Assembly (NCBI GenBank): GCA_029202485.1
Contig: CP119313.1
Coordinates: 1,054,001 to 1,118,000 of the forward strand
Reading direction: 5' to 3'
DNA: 64,000 bases
From: Candidatus Pedobacter colombiensis
GTDB taxonomy: Bacteria; Bacteroidota; Bacteroidia; Sphingobacteriales; Sphingobacteriaceae
Below the pieces are notes generated by a model, which was not told the origin of the DNA, did no database searches, and saw only the letters and a list, made by a program, of their open reading frames with translations. Below, in pieces: positions 1 to 7,184 of the stretch. The stretch's first letter is position 1; each line of letters opens with the position of its first letter. Position numbers and translations under genes: made by a program.

Positions 1-304
1 ATTGGATAAGACTCTCCCGGAATTTTCTGTGCAAATGGGTGGTGCAACTTCTATTGACATTACCAAGCCCGGTATTGATAAAGCTTACGGAATTCATAAA
101 CTGCGTCAAATACTTAAGATCCCAATTGAGGATATGATATTTATAGGAGATGCGCTTTTTGAAGGGGGGAACGATCATCCTGCCCGAACAACGGGAGTTG
201 TTTGTATACAAGTAAGGGATCCCAGGGAGACGGAAAGTGTTATAGAAGCCATTATTGCCTGTTTAGATATAAATCCTAAAGATACCTGGCATGAATCCAT
301 TTAA
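1..304 (+). CDS. HAD-IIB family phosphatase, C-terminal part (5' end outside window)
   Basis: Only the last ~100 codons are present; the frame is open to the left edge. The visible part carries the late HAD-IIB motifs: a Lys-Pro-Gly-Ile-Asp-Lys segment near residues 23-28, then the hydrophobic IFIGDALFEGGND motif, whose acidic residues bind Mg2+ in this superfamily. Relatives include phosphomannomutase-type, sucrose-phosphate and mannosyl-phosphoglycerate phosphatases; the substrate cannot be told from this fragment. Its stop lies inside the start of the GH130 gene (14-bp overlap), so the two are almost certainly co-transcribed and probably act on the same sugar phosphate route. The family assignment is good; the substrate is open. 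Confidence 0.75.
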   Translation, partial: LDKTLPEFSVQMGGATSIDITKPGIDKAYGIHKLRQILKIPIEDMIFIGDALFEGGNDHPARTTGVVCIQVRDPRETESVIEAIIACLDINPKDTWHESI

Positions 305-1373
305 GCTACAACGTATTGGAACGATCATGACTCCTGAACCGGGCAATGAACTGGAAGTTGAAGGAGTACTGAACCCTGCGGCCGCAAGAGGACCTGATGG
401 GGCGCTTTATTTATTTCCGAGACTGGTAGCTAAAAATAATTATTCCCGCATAGGCATTGTCCGTGTTCGTTTTAATGAGCACGGTGATCCTGTTGGTGTA
501 GAGCGTCTGGGCATTGCGCTAGAACCTGAGGCTGATTATGAGAAGCGCCCAAATGGGGGCGGGGGCTGCGAAGATCCCCGGATTACTTTTGTCGAATCCT
601 CAAAGGTTTATGTGATGACCTATACTGCATTTTCATCAGCAGGACCACGTATTGCGCTGGCTTATTCAAGAGATTTGATGCATTGGGAACGATTGGGGCT
701 TGCCACATTTGCCCCCTATGAACACATAGAGTTCAATAACATCAATAATAAAGATGCCTGTGTATTTCCCGAACCTGTTATAAGTCGTACCGGCCATCCG
801 TCCTTCGCTATGCTTCATCGGCCATTGTTTCCGGGTACTGATCCTGAGGATATTATGAAGCGTCCGTTTGACCGGGATATTAGAGAACATCATGAATGTA
901 TCTGGATATCCTATTGCCATATCAGGTCAAGAAAATATAAATACAGATATTTACCTAAATTTATGTCTAACCACCCGCTGGCTATACCGCAAGCTAATTG
1001 GGAAAATTTAAAAATAGGCGCCGGAACCCCTCCGGTAATGACCAAACATGGTTGGATGATGGTATATCATGGGGTAAGTGAAGCTGAGCTATCCATAAGT
1101 GGTAATCGACAACTATGTTATTCTGCAGGTGTAATGATACTGGATAAAGAACAGCCAACTAAAGTTTTATATCGATCGCCAGAGCCGGTATTGTCGCCAG
1201 ATGTTCCCGAAGAGCAAGTCGGTATGATCTCTAATGTTGTATTTCCTACAGGGATAGATAGAAGGGATGATCTGGGTACCCCTAACCGTTTTGATGTGTA
1301 TTATGGTATGGCCGATGACAGGATCGGTGTAGCTCGTTTAGATCTGCCAGATGAGCTCGTTAATCCTGCATAA
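291..1373 (+). CDS. GH130 family glycoside phosphorylase/hydrolase (mannoside-type)
   Basis: A 360-residue protein with the five-bladed propeller signature of GH130: NPAAA-R-GPDG near residues 28-37 and GGGGCEDPRI at 89-97, where the Asp (about D95) is the usual proton donor. A GTPPV..GW.M.YHG segment follows near 245-260. Known GH130 enzymes phosphorolyse or hydrolyse beta-mannosides such as mannosyl-glucose and mannosyl-GlcNAc. No signal peptide is visible, so it should be cytoplasmic. The start ATG at 291 overlaps the upstream phosphatase gene, which suggests translational coupling and a joint role in mannoside or sugar-phosphate turnover. The 3' end overlaps the convergent PLP-enzyme gene by 14 bp. 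The exact substrate is not deducible. Confidence 0.85.
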   Translation: MNPFKLQRIGTIMTPEPGNELEVEGVLNPAAARGPDGALYLFPRLVAKNNYSRIGIVRVRFNEHGDPVGVERLGIALEPEADYEKRPNGGGGCEDPRITFVESSKVYVMTYTAFSSAGPRIALAYSRDLMHWERLGLATFAPYEHIEFNNINNKDACVFPEPVISRTGHPSFAMLHRPLFPGTDPEDIMKRPFDRDIREHHECIWISYCHIRSRKYKYRYLPKFMSNHPLAIPQANWENLKIGAGTPPVMTKHGWMMVYHGVSEAELSISGNRQLCYSAGVMILDKEQPTKVLYRSPEPVLSPDVPEEQVGMISNVVFPTGIDRRDDLGTPNRFDVYYGMADDRIGVARLDLPDELVNPA

Positions 1374-2247
1374 ATTTATCTTTCATTCCCATTAAGCCAA
1401 GTAAACCTCCGGTATGCAAAGCCACGATTTTGTCGGTAGGCTTAAAGTACGCACTGGCATGTAAATGCCCAATCGCATAAAACATTTTTGCCGTATAGAC
1501 AGGGTCTATCAGTACACCTTCTGCTGAGGTAAAGTTTTTTATAAAATCAATTAAATCGGGAGTTGTTTTGGCGTAGCCACCAAAGTGATAATTGGTATGT
1601 AATACCAATTGATCTGTGCGATCTGTATATTTTAAAATTTCATCGGCAATAAAATCGCCGCCCTTTAAAACAGGTACAACATGTAGTTTTGTCTTTAATC
1701 CTAGTTGGTGTATGCCGGTTAACAAGCCGGCAGCAGTAGTCCCGGTTCCTGCCGCACAAAATAAATGATCAATATCTGTTGGTAATTCAGCTATAATTTC
1801 GGCGCAACCTTTAACGCCTTCAGGGCTGGCACCACCTTCATCAATAAAAAAAGCGTTTTGATCCCCACCAAATTGAGTTTCAAATAATGATGTTTTGTCT
1901 TTATAGCTTAACCTGTCAGTAAAAATCAGGTTCATGCCAAATAGTCTGCATAACATCAACATTTCGTTGTGCATACAAGCCATAGCATCCCCACGCACAA
2001 AAGCTGTACTTTTTAAACCACTTCTTGAGCAGGCAGCAGCAGTTGCAACTAAATGATTAGAATAAGCACCTCCAAAAGTCACCAGATGACTTTTTTTTTG
2101 CTCATTAGCAGACGCGAGAATGTATTTTAGCTTACGCCATTTGTTGCCTGATATAAAAGGATCAATTAAATCATCCCTTTTTACCAGAACCTGATGCCCT
2201 GAAAAATCTTTTAACTGTTGAAGTGGACTAGCCGTATCTATAAACAT
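1360..2247 (-). CDS. PLP-dependent ACC deaminase / D-cysteine desulfhydrase-like enzyme
   Basis: A 295-residue fold-type II PLP enzyme. The N-terminal KRDDLIDPFISGNKWRKL segment (residues 23-40) contains the PLP-binding Lys (about K36), followed by the phosphate/substrate loop GGAYSNH (59-65) and a glycine-rich GTGTTAAG loop. This is the 1-aminocyclopropane-1-carboxylate deaminase/D-cysteine desulfhydrase family; Bacteroidota members are usually annotated only at family level, and D-cysteine desulfhydrase activity is the more likely of the two (inference). The ATG lies just downstream of a TAnnTTTG promoter element, so the leader is very short. It is transcribed alone and convergently with the GH130 gene. 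Confidence 0.8.
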   Translation of the reverse strand: MFIDTASPLQQLKDFSGHQVLVKRDDLIDPFISGNKWRKLKYILASANEQKKSHLVTFGGAYSNHLVATAAACSRSGLKSTAFVRGDAMACMHNEMLMLCRLFGMNLIFTDRLSYKDKTSLFETQFGGDQNAFFIDEGGASPEGVKGCAEIIAELPTDIDHLFCAAGTGTTAAGLLTGIHQLGLKTKLHVVPVLKGGDFIADEILKYTDRTDQLVLHTNYHFGGYAKTTPDLIDFIKNFTSAEGVLIDPVYTAKMFYAIGHLHASAYFKPTDKIVALHTGGLLGLMGMKDKFMQD

Positions 2248-2252
2248 TGCTG

Positions 2253-2260
2253 CAAATATA
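2253..2260 (-). promoter_or_regulatory. -7 promoter element TATATTTG of the PLP-enzyme gene
   Basis: The minus strand reads TATATTTG, an exact TAnnTTTG match for the Bacteroidota primary sigma factor, 5 bp before the ATG at 2247. The transcript would be nearly leaderless. No clear -33 TTTG is seen. Confidence 0.5.
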
Positions 2261-2520
2261 GACGCCTTTGCTTAGGTATTATTGTTTGAAATAAATCTTT
2301 TTGAGGAGGTATGGAAAGAAATTTAAAATGATTTTAACATTTTGTGTAAAGTTTTTCATAGTTGTAGGTTTCTCTTTTTATTAATTATGAAACTGTTGTG
2401 CTCTTTATACATCGTATATCGAGTGGTTTGTAACTGTTTCATAAGGTGTTTTATTAGATCTGATACATAACTTAACAAAAAGCAGACCAATTTCTTTTTA
2501 AATATGTAATAGTTAAAGAT

Positions 2521-2528
2521 TAGTTTTG
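2521..2528 (+). promoter_or_regulatory. -7 promoter element TAGTTTTG of the pseudouridine-synthase gene
   Basis: TAGTTTTG matches TAnnTTTG exactly and predicts transcription starting near 2534, leaving a leader of about 60 nt before the ATG at 2596. No good -33 TTG lies 19 bp upstream. Confidence 0.5.
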
Positions 2529-2532
2529 CAGC

Positions 2533-2569
2533 ATGGAACCTGCAAAGCTGAAAATGCAGCAAGTTCCAT
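2533..2569 (+). promoter_or_regulatory. 5'-UTR hairpin at the predicted transcript start
   Basis: ATGGAAC (2533-2539) pairs with GTTCCAT (2563-2569), and CTGCA (2540-2544) pairs with TGCAG (2555-2559), leaving a 3-nt CAA bulge. The stem would form at the very 5' end of the mRNA and may stabilise the message or tune expression of the RluA-family gene. There is no T-run, so it is not a terminator. Confidence 0.5.
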
Positions 2570-2595
2570 TACCAATGAGCAGTAATAGAAATTAA

Positions 2596-3627
2596 ATGGA
2601 AAACAGTTATACCGGGCCGGAACCAGAAGAGCAGGATTTATACGAGCATTTTAACATAGTTGTTGATAAAGGGCAGTCTTTGCTACGCATAGATAAATTT
2701 TTGATGCACCGTATGGAGAATGCATCTCGTAACCGTATCCAAAATGCTATAGATGCCGGAAATGTCCTGGTTAATCAGAAAACGGTTAAACCCAGCTATA
2801 AGGTAAAACCGGCAGATGAGATTTCGATTGTATTTCCACATCCACCACGTGATACTGAAGTTTATCCGGAGGATATTCCGTTGGATATTGTATATGAAGA
2901 TGAAGACTTGCTGGTGGTAAATAAAGTTGCCGGCATGGTGGTACATCCAGGATTTAACAATTATACCGGGACACTGGTCAATGCGCTTGCTTTTCATTTT
3001 GAACAGCTTCCGCAATTGCCAGGTAACGAAGGTAGACCGGGTTTGGTGCACCGTATCGATAAGGATACTTCGGGATTGTTATTGATTAGCAAGAACGAGA
3101 TGACCATGACCAAACTGGCTAAACAGTTTTTTGATCATACCATTACCCGCAAGTATGTGGCCCTGGCTTGGGGAGATATAGAACAAGATGGTACGGTTAA
3201 GGGTTATATAGGGAGAAGCGCAAAAAACAGAATTGTAATGGATGTATATGACGATGAAGAAAAAGGTAAGTGGTCTGTAACACATTATAAGGTATTAGAG
3301 CGTTTAGGTTATGTAACTTTAATTAGCTGTCAGCTGGAAACTGGCCGTACACATCAAATCAGAGCGCATATGCAGCACATTGGGCACCCTTTATTTAACG
3401 ATGCCAACTATGGCGGGGATAAAATTTTAAAAGGTACTACCTTTACTAAATATAAACAATTTGTACAAAATTGCTTCGATATTATGCCACGTCAGGCACT
3501 TCATGCACAAACTTTAGGATTTATTCATCCGGGGACTAAAAAATATATGGAATTTGAAGCACCTTTGCCTTCCGATTTCGATTCGGCATTGAATAAGTGG
3601 AGAAATTACATTGTACAACCTACCTAA
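2596..3627 (+). CDS. RluA-family 23S rRNA pseudouridine synthase (RluD-like)
   Basis: A 343-residue enzyme that isomerises uridines in RNA to pseudouridine. An S4 RNA-binding domain lies at about 28-75 (DKGQSLLRIDKFL...N.I.NA...G.V.VN). The catalytic domain carries the RluA motif GLVHRIDKDTSGLLL at 149-163, with catalytic Asp about D155. The architecture and length fit RluD/RluC-type enzymes acting on 23S rRNA; the precise uridines cannot be told. The aminotransferase IV gene follows after a 17-bp gap in the same direction, so the two are probably co-transcribed. The upstream promoter and leader hairpin are listed separately. Confidence 0.9.
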   Translation: MENSYTGPEPEEQDLYEHFNIVVDKGQSLLRIDKFLMHRMENASRNRIQNAIDAGNVLVNQKTVKPSYKVKPADEISIVFPHPPRDTEVYPEDIPLDIVYEDEDLLVVNKVAGMVVHPGFNNYTGTLVNALAFHFEQLPQLPGNEGRPGLVHRIDKDTSGLLLISKNEMTMTKLAKQFFDHTITRKYVALAWGDIEQDGTVKGYIGRSAKNRIVMDVYDDEEKGKWSVTHYKVLERLGYVTLISCQLETGRTHQIRAHMQHIGHPLFNDANYGGDKILKGTTFTKYKQFVQNCFDIMPRQALHAQTLGFIHPGTKKYMEFEAPLPSDFDSALNKWRNYIVQPT

Positions 3628-3644
3628 TGCGCTGGCACAGATAA

Positions 3645-4481
3645 ATGCAAGAATACATATTACATAATGATGAGTTTGTAGCCATCAATCACCCAATATT
3701 CACGGCTGGTAACCGTGGATTTAAATATGGCGACGGACTCTTTGAGACGATGCGCATGTGCAATGGCAAGCTTAAATTTGCCGAGTTACATGCGGATAGA
3801 TTACGAGCAGGGATGTTGGCCCTGAAAATGGACGGCAGTGCCTTGCTTGATGAATATTTTTTGAAGCAAAAAACTGCAGAGCTTTGCAAAAAAAACAAAT
3901 TAAAAGATAATGTCCGTTTCAGGCTTTCGGTTTACCGGGCCGGTGATGGGCTCTATACACCAAATGTTAACAAATCTGGTTATGTTTTAGAGGCTTCAGC
4001 ACTTGAAGAAGATGACTACGAGTTGAATAAAAAGGGGCTGATCATTGATGTTTTTGATGAATTGACCAAGCCCGTAAATAGCCTTTCTAATTATAAAACC
4101 AGCAATTCTTTGCTATATGTAATGGCCGGGCTGTATAAAAAACAGCAGCGCCTTGATGATGCCTTCATTTTAAATCAGCATGGTTTTTTATGCGAAAGTA
4201 TCAGTTCTAATATTTTTGTGGTTTACGATAAAAAGATCTACACTCCGGCATTGTCTGAGGGCTGTGTGGCTGGCGTAATGCGTAATGTGGTGATGAGCAT
4301 GGCTAAAGCACACGATATTCCTGTAATAGAGGCGCAGATTAACCCTGAAATATTAAAAGCTGCGGAAGAGGTATTCATTACCAATGCCATTAGTGGTATC
4401 CGTTGGGTTATGGGCTATGGCCGTAAACGTTACTTTAATGAGATGACTAAATTGCTAAGTGTAAAGCTGAACAGCTTTTAA
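3645..4481 (+). CDS. Class IV aminotransferase (branched-chain aminotransferase / aminodeoxychorismate lyase-like)
   Basis: A 278-residue fold-type IV PLP enzyme. It shows the early R/KYGDGLFETMR segment (27-37), the PLP-binding Lys in NYKTSNSLLYV (about K151) and the late E-S-SSNIF segment (184-191). Family members are branched-chain aminotransferases, D-amino acid aminotransferases and 4-amino-4-deoxychorismate lyase (PabC). The length and the GDGLFET start are most like PabC, which releases p-aminobenzoate for folate, but no pabA/pabB is adjacent. It follows the pseudouridine-synthase gene by 17 bp, probably in one transcript. Confidence 0.75.
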   Translation: MQEYILHNDEFVAINHPIFTAGNRGFKYGDGLFETMRMCNGKLKFAELHADRLRAGMLALKMDGSALLDEYFLKQKTAELCKKNKLKDNVRFRLSVYRAGDGLYTPNVNKSGYVLEASALEEDDYELNKKGLIIDVFDELTKPVNSLSNYKTSNSLLYVMAGLYKKQQRLDDAFILNQHGFLCESISSNIFVVYDKKIYTPALSEGCVAGVMRNVVMSMAKAHDIPVIEAQINPEILKAAEEVFITNAISGIRWVMGYGRKRYFNEMTKLLSVKLNSF

Positions 4482-4945
4482 TCTAAAATCTATATCATAT
4501 CACTACCTTTTTTGAAATAAAATCATTTTTTTTAAATAAAATTATTATGCCCTGAGGGGCTAATGGATTGGGTTTTCTATGCTTTTTAGATGGAATGTAC
4601 CGTACTATTAGGGACTGGCGCCTGATCTTTTATTTTTTTACTTTAGATCATATTTAAAACAAGCTCATTAATGAGATATGATACAAAGGAAAAACAAAAT
4701 TATTAAAGGGATTTTGGGCGCTGAAAAGTAGCCGTTAACACGCTATGGTTCTGGGGGCCTTGACGGGGCCTTGCTGGGGTGTTGCTGGGGCCTTGCCGGG
4801 GCTGCAGCCTGCCGAATGGCGCAGTGTGGCCGTCTCAGGTTCTCCCCATTTATCTTATTTTTTTCTGCTATTGAGATCTTTTGTTTGGGTAGTGTTTTTT
4901 ATAAAACAGTTAGCTGAAATGTAAAACAATCAAAAACGATGTATT
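4482..4945. other. 464-bp intergenic region with nested inverted repeats and a G-rich array
   Basis: No coding frame is supported. Visible elements are a perfect 12-bp palindrome CTCATTAATGAG (4664-4675), set inside a wider inverted repeat ATCATAT (4647-4653) / ATATGAT (4676-4682), and the G-rich 11-bp repeat at 4753-4801. AT-rich DNA then leads to the DUF6266 gene. No TAnnTTTG promoter is obvious near the start at 4946. Confidence 0.55.
4753..4801 (+). repeat. 11-bp G-tract array with G-quadruplex pattern
   Basis: Runs of at least four G begin at 4754, 4765, 4776, 4787 and 4798, exactly every 11 bp (the first run is five G, from 4753). They are separated by 7-nt spacers CCTTGAC, CCTTGCT, TGTTGCT and CCTTGCC. 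Five G4 runs with 7-nt loops satisfy the usual G-quadruplex pattern on the plus strand. The array stands out in an AT-rich region about 145 bp upstream of the DUF6266 start. Confidence 0.8.
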
Positions 4946-5584
4946 ATGGCAATTTTAAAAAATGGCATCATGGGAGGAGTAAAGGGTAAATTAGGAAACC
5001 TGGTGGGGTACATTCTGAATGATCAAGAAGTCCTTAGGACAATTGGAATAAATGATAAGCCTTTAACAAACAAGCAGCTGAATAATAAGCTGCAAATGAA
5101 AGTGATCATGGAGTTTTTGAGATCTATGGATAGTTTGCTGGAAACCGGGTTTAATCCTAAAGCTGCAGGAACTAAGAAAAACTACCACAACCTGGCTGTA
5201 TCCTATAATAAACCTCATGCCCTTAAAGGATTTTATCCGGATGTGGAGGTTGATTATCCCAAAGTTGTCATTAGCATCGGGGATTTGCCTCAGCCAATAA
5301 ATCCTACCGTCGAATTTGTAACGGAAGGATTAAAGTTTAGTTGGGATGGTGCCGGGATTTCATGGCCTTACAGTATTGATCAGGTCATGCTATTAGCTTA
5401 TGCACCAGAAAGTAAAACGTGTGCCTTTAAAAACAGCGGAGCGCGGAGAATGAAGGGGTATGATATCCTTGAAATTACACCGCAGATGCATTATGAACCG
5501 CTTGAGGTGTATATTTCTTTTGTCTCTGATGATAGAAAAAGAGCTGCGAATAGTTTGTACCTGGGACGGATAATGAACTTATAA
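4946..5584 (+). CDS. DUF6266 family protein
   Basis: A 212-residue protein that starts with the DUF6266 signature (AILKNGIMGG.KGK.GN.VGY). It has a helical N-terminal half (K/Q/N-rich, about 40-105) and a C-terminal half rich in beta-strands with PYSIDQVMLLAY and MKGYDILEI. There is no signal peptide or membrane segment. The family is widespread and often multicopy in Bacteroidota, with no established function. It is transcribed alone behind a long structured intergenic region and ends 2 bp from the convergent fmt gene. Confidence 0.75.
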   Translation: MAILKNGIMGGVKGKLGNLVGYILNDQEVLRTIGINDKPLTNKQLNNKLQMKVIMEFLRSMDSLLETGFNPKAAGTKKNYHNLAVSYNKPHALKGFYPDVEVDYPKVVISIGDLPQPINPTVEFVTEGLKFSWDGAGISWPYSIDQVMLLAYAPESKTCAFKNSGARRMKGYDILEITPQMHYEPLEVYISFVSDDRKRAANSLYLGRIMNL

Positions 5585-5586
5585 GT

Positions 5587-6495
5587 TTACAATCGCATAC
5601 CTCTTAAAAACTCATCAACTTGCATGCGCTTTTTACCCTCATATTGTAAGTCTGTAAACTTAATATAGCCGTCTTTGGCTGCAAATTTCAGATAAGTTTT
5701 ACCATCAGATAAAAAGGCACCCGCTTCAATTTCTGGTTGTACTTGTTCTAACTCAGCTTTAAAAACTTTAAGGGTTTTATCCTGGAGACGGGTAAAAGCG
5801 GTAGGGTATGGACTTAATCCGCGGATCAGGTTATAGATTTTAACTGTGGGCTGATTCCAGTCTATCAGACAATGCTCTTTAAATATTTTTGGAGCATGTT
5901 TAAGTTCATTGCTTTGTGGTTGAGGTTGTTCTTTGTAATCATCTGCTTCAATAGCTTGTACCGTTTTTACCAGTAGCCCGGCGCCAACATTCATTAACTT
6001 GTCATGCAGATCTCCCGCTGTGTCATCATCGGCAATATTTACTTTTTCAGAAAAAATGACATCCCCTGTGTCTATCTCATGTTTTAGGAAAAAGGTAGTT
6101 ACACCACTTTCCTTTTCGCCATTAATGATGGCATGGTTGATTGGAGCTGCACCACGGTATTGAGGTAATAATGAGGCATGTAGGTTTATGGTTCCCTTGG
6201 CTGGCATATTCCACACCATTTCAGGTAGCATTCTGAAAGCCACTACTACTTGTAAGTCGGCATTTAAAGCTTTCAGTTCTTCAATAAATACAGGATCTTT
6301 TAGTTTTAAGGGCTGCAATACTTTTAGTCCGTTTGCAACTGCATATTGTTTAACTGCACTTTCATGAATTTTTTGACCACGACCAGCAGGCTTATCGGCT
6401 GCGGTAACCACACCCACTACATCAAATCCAGCTTGTACCAAAGCATTTAAAGAAGCGACAGCAAAATCGGGCGTACCCATAAAAACTAATTTCAT
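5587..6495 (-). CDS. fmt: Methionyl-tRNA formyltransferase
   Basis: It formylates Met-tRNAfMet with 10-formyl-tetrahydrofolate for translation initiation. With the ATG at 6493-6495 the protein has 302 residues and starts MKLVFMGTPDFA, the family N-terminus; the open frame extends 61 codons further but those residues do not match the family. The formyltransferase domain shows NLHASLLPQYRGAAPI (104-119) with catalytic Asn and His, and HEIDTGDVI (139-147) with catalytic Asp. The C-terminal OB-fold domain begins near 205. It is a single gene, convergent with DUF6266. Confidence 0.95.
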   Translation of the reverse strand: MKLVFMGTPDFAVASLNALVQAGFDVVGVVTAADKPAGRGQKIHESAVKQYAVANGLKVLQPLKLKDPVFIEELKALNADLQVVVAFRMLPEMVWNMPAKGTINLHASLLPQYRGAAPINHAIINGEKESGVTTFFLKHEIDTGDVIFSEKVNIADDDTAGDLHDKLMNVGAGLLVKTVQAIEADDYKEQPQPQSNELKHAPKIFKEHCLIDWNQPTVKIYNLIRGLSPYPTAFTRLQDKTLKVFKAELEQVQPEIEAGAFLSDGKTYLKFAAKDGYIKFTDLQYEGKKRMQVDEFLRGMRL

Positions 6496-6851
6496 CTTTT
6501 TGATTGTTTTAATGGTGACAAAATAACTAAAAATTTTATGGGTTTTTACCATTCTGTCGCAATTGAGGTCGAAATGGGGGATAATAGATTGGTAAATAGT
6601 ATGAATAAGGTATTGTTTATTTAAAACTAAATTATAACATTTGTATTGACCGTTGTTTATCGTTAAAATAATGATCATTAATTAGCGACTTTTCATGACC
6701 AAATGTTTTTCTTTAATGTTGCCGCTGTGCACATTAGTCTCTTATTCTTTTCCCTTATTTATCAGTAATACTGATAGAAATGTAATGTCAACAGGTTTGT
6801 TGTTGAAGTTAACTATTGAGAAATAACTTAAATATAATTATACACACAAAA
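6496..6851. other. 356-bp divergent intergenic region
   Basis: It separates fmt from the small lipoprotein gene. A perfect 12-bp palindrome TAATGATCATTA lies at 6669-6680. CAGGTTTG, at about 6794, is one mismatch from TAnnTTTG and could serve the lipoprotein gene. Nothing else is recognised. Confidence 0.4.
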
Positions 6852-7118
6852 ATGAAAAAACACACAAGTATTGTTGCAATGGCATTAGTCGTTTGCATTT
6901 TATCCAGCTGCGCTACCGTATTTGGAGGTAAAGTAACCACAGCTCAGCGTACACCACCAAGAGAAGGAGAGCCTTCCCGTGCCATTAGGCCGGTAGCATT
7001 AATTGCAGATATTATCTTGTTTTGGCCGGGTGCTATTGTGGATTTTGCAACAGGTGCAATTTATAAACCTGAACGGAAAATTGTTGCTGAAGATAAAAAG
7101 TTAGCTGAAGCCAAATAA
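6852..7118 (+). CDS. Small lipoprotein, YceK/YidQ-like
   Basis: An 88-residue protein starting at the ATG 6852; the open frame begins at 6816 but the earlier Met precedes no signal. Residues 1-19 form a lipoprotein signal (MKKHTSIVAMALVVCILSSC) with lipobox LSSC. The mature part has the PVALIADIILFWPGAIVDFATGAIYKP segment, resembling the YceK/YidQ lipoproteins of unknown role. The C-terminus is Lys-rich. The next element is a strong hairpin terminator, so it is probably monocistronic. The lipoprotein call is firm; the family call is tentative. Confidence 0.65.
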   Translation: MKKHTSIVAMALVVCILSSCATVFGGKVTTAQRTPPREGEPSRAIRPVALIADIILFWPGAIVDFATGAIYKPERKIVAEDKKLAEAK

Positions 7119-7129
7119 AGGCTGATTTA

Positions 7130-7176
7130 AAACTAAAAGGGCCCTGCAATAGAATTTTGCAGGGCCCTTTTAGTTT
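7130..7176. terminator. Bidirectional terminator hairpin
   Basis: A perfect 20-bp stem: AAACTAAAAGGGCCCTGCAA (7130-7149) pairs with 7157-7176 across a 7-nt loop. A- and T-rich stem ends allow termination of both the lipoprotein gene (+) and the convergent NamZ gene (-). Confidence 0.85.
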
Positions 7177-7184
7177 AAAGATAC

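Larger units (their letters stand above)
2248..2595. other. 348-bp divergent intergenic region
   Basis: It separates the divergent PLP-enzyme and pseudouridine-synthase genes. It holds one TAnnTTTG promoter element for each direction and a leader hairpin for the rightward gene; the rest is AT-rich with no further recognisable element. The 68-codon open frame on the minus strand (2356-2562) has a composition unlike a real protein and overlaps the rightward promoter. Confidence 0.6.

Noticed and set aside
2356..2562. 68-codon open frame on the minus strand
   Set aside because: Composition (Phe, Cys, Tyr, Lys runs) is not protein-like and it overlaps the promoter and leader of the pseudouridine-synthase gene.
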